NCBI GenBank assembly: GCA_964007475.1
Contig: OZ023275.1
Location: 12,689,829 to 12,753,828, forward strand
Direction: 5' to 3'
DNA length: 64,000 nt
Source: Hybos culiciformis
Lineage: Eukaryota; Arthropoda; Insecta; Diptera; Hybotidae
The notes beneath the pieces were generated by a model. The model saw only the letters and a program-made list of their open reading frames with translations. It searched no databases and had not been told where the DNA came from. This document shows positions 63,136 through 64,000 of the stretch, one piece after another. Position 1 is the stretch's first letter, and every line of letters starts with the position of its first letter. Made by a program: the position numbers and the translations under genes.

Positions 63136-64000
63136 TTTAAAATTATGTATATTCAATTAATCCAAAATTGTAATCCAAAAAAAGAAACAGCTCTGAAGCA
63201 GTAAATACTTAATCCAAAATACGGTAATCCAGTTGAGTTTAAAAAAAAATATTTGTTTGCTTTTCAAATTTGTTTTGACAAACTTGACAAAAAATAAATA
63301 AATAAATAGAATCAAGAATTTAAATAAAATTAATAACACTTTTTTTAATATAGTTTTTTTATTTTTATTTAAATTGATTTGTCTGTCGGATCGACACCTC
63401 CAGTTAAAATTATCACTTATATTTATTCAAAAAATACACATATATTCCCTGGTTCATTCAGATTCACATAAAACTGGGAGAAAAATTAAAGATACTAAAT
63501 TGTATATAAATATTGAAAAATCTGTACAAATCAAGACTAGAGAAAAGGATTCGAAAACTATGTATATCCTAGGTAGAAAGCTATGTGCATCCTGTCTGAT
63601 TACTTAGCTACTTTTTCTAATTACTTAGCTACTTTTTCTTAAAAAAAAAATAAATAACCTAGGCAAGGTATGGTACCTACACATACACGCTTAAGTTTTT
63701 TTTTTTTTTGATTATTCACTTCAGTGAGCTTATCACGCGACAACCACCACACCGCAGATTATTGAAAAATATTTTAAGATATTTTTTATTTTTGAAGGCA
63801 GCAATAAGCAAAAAATAAAAATAAAGTAAACAAACAAGAGAAAGAATTTTTCATTATCATCAGAAAATAAAATCTTTATTTATTATTTTATTTGTATTTC
63901 ATAATTAAGTACCTATGAAGTAATATCATATTATTACAGCGAAAAATTATGAAATACTTAAATGAAATGAGCTTATCATTCATGTTATTGTTTTTAATAG
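63136..64000 (-). other. Flotillin-2 5' UTR and upstream flank
   Basis: This lies upstream of the flotillin-2 start codon. It holds a 21-bp tandem duplication (63599-63640) and a G+C-richer patch at 63725-63762 (GCTTATCACGCGACAACCAC and neighbours), which is the best place to look for the promoter or a 5' UTR boundary. Open frames here are not convincing as genes. The transcription start was not identified. Confidence 0.5.
63599..63640. repeat. 21-bp tandem duplication
   Basis: Units 63599-63619 and 63620-63640, with core ATTACTTAGCTACTTTTTCT, are identical except at the last base. Confidence 0.93.

Overview
The window is very A+T-rich eukaryotic DNA with long poly(A)/poly(T) runs. Its genes mark it as insect nuclear genome, by inference a dipteran or a close relative. 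Five large GMC (glucose-methanol-choline) flavoprotein oxidoreductase genes lie in tandem on the + strand. Near the right end, on the - strand, is the short first coding exon of flotillin-2, reading MGNIHTTGPNEALIVS and followed by a GTGAGT donor. In Drosophila and other insects a GMC gene cluster sits inside a large flotillin-2 intron on the same chromosome. No other flotillin-2 exon was recognised to the left, so essentially the whole window (about 63 kb) appears to be flotillin-2 intron 1 with the GMC cluster nested in it on the opposite strand.

Layout. 1-11 kb: A+T-rich non-coding DNA with a 176-bp tandem duplication near 4.6 kb. 11.1-13.3 kb: GMC gene 1, with an intron-free coding region and a probable 5' UTR splice acceptor. 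13.3-21.2 kb: non-coding. 21.2-23.1 and 25.6-27.5 kb: GMC genes 2 and 3, an intronless tandem pair that share a nearly identical tract, as expected from gene conversion. 29.2-31.0 kb: a cluster of a (TA)n microsatellite, three inverted-repeat (foldback/MITE-like) elements and a 31-bp minisatellite. 33.7-37.0 and 39.2-41.6 kb: GMC genes 4 and 5, a second pair. Each has a short signal-peptide exon and a phase-1 intron that a single-frame reading misses. The gene 4 intron holds a tRNA-derived SINE and a small stray copy of GMC coding sequence. 41.6-63 kb: gene-free intronic DNA with a complete non-autonomous hAT element that has 8-bp target duplications and a decayed transposase tail, a second truncated SINE copy, and an internally duplicated interspersed repeat near 56.5-57.1 kb. 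63.1 kb: flotillin-2 exon 1, then its 5' flank.

How the genes fit together. The five GMC proteins all begin with a hydrophobic leader, carry an ADP-binding GxGxxG motif near residues 60-75, and have the C-terminal catalytic motif. They are probably secreted or membrane-associated FAD-dependent dehydrogenases or oxidases. Gene 1 has a His-Asn catalytic pair and genes 2-5 have His-His, so the cluster probably holds more than one chemistry. Substrates cannot be read from the sequence. No wholly new system is evident. The most informative points are the nested flotillin-2/GMC arrangement, the gene-conversion tract, a candidate recursive splice site for flotillin-2, and the mobile elements.
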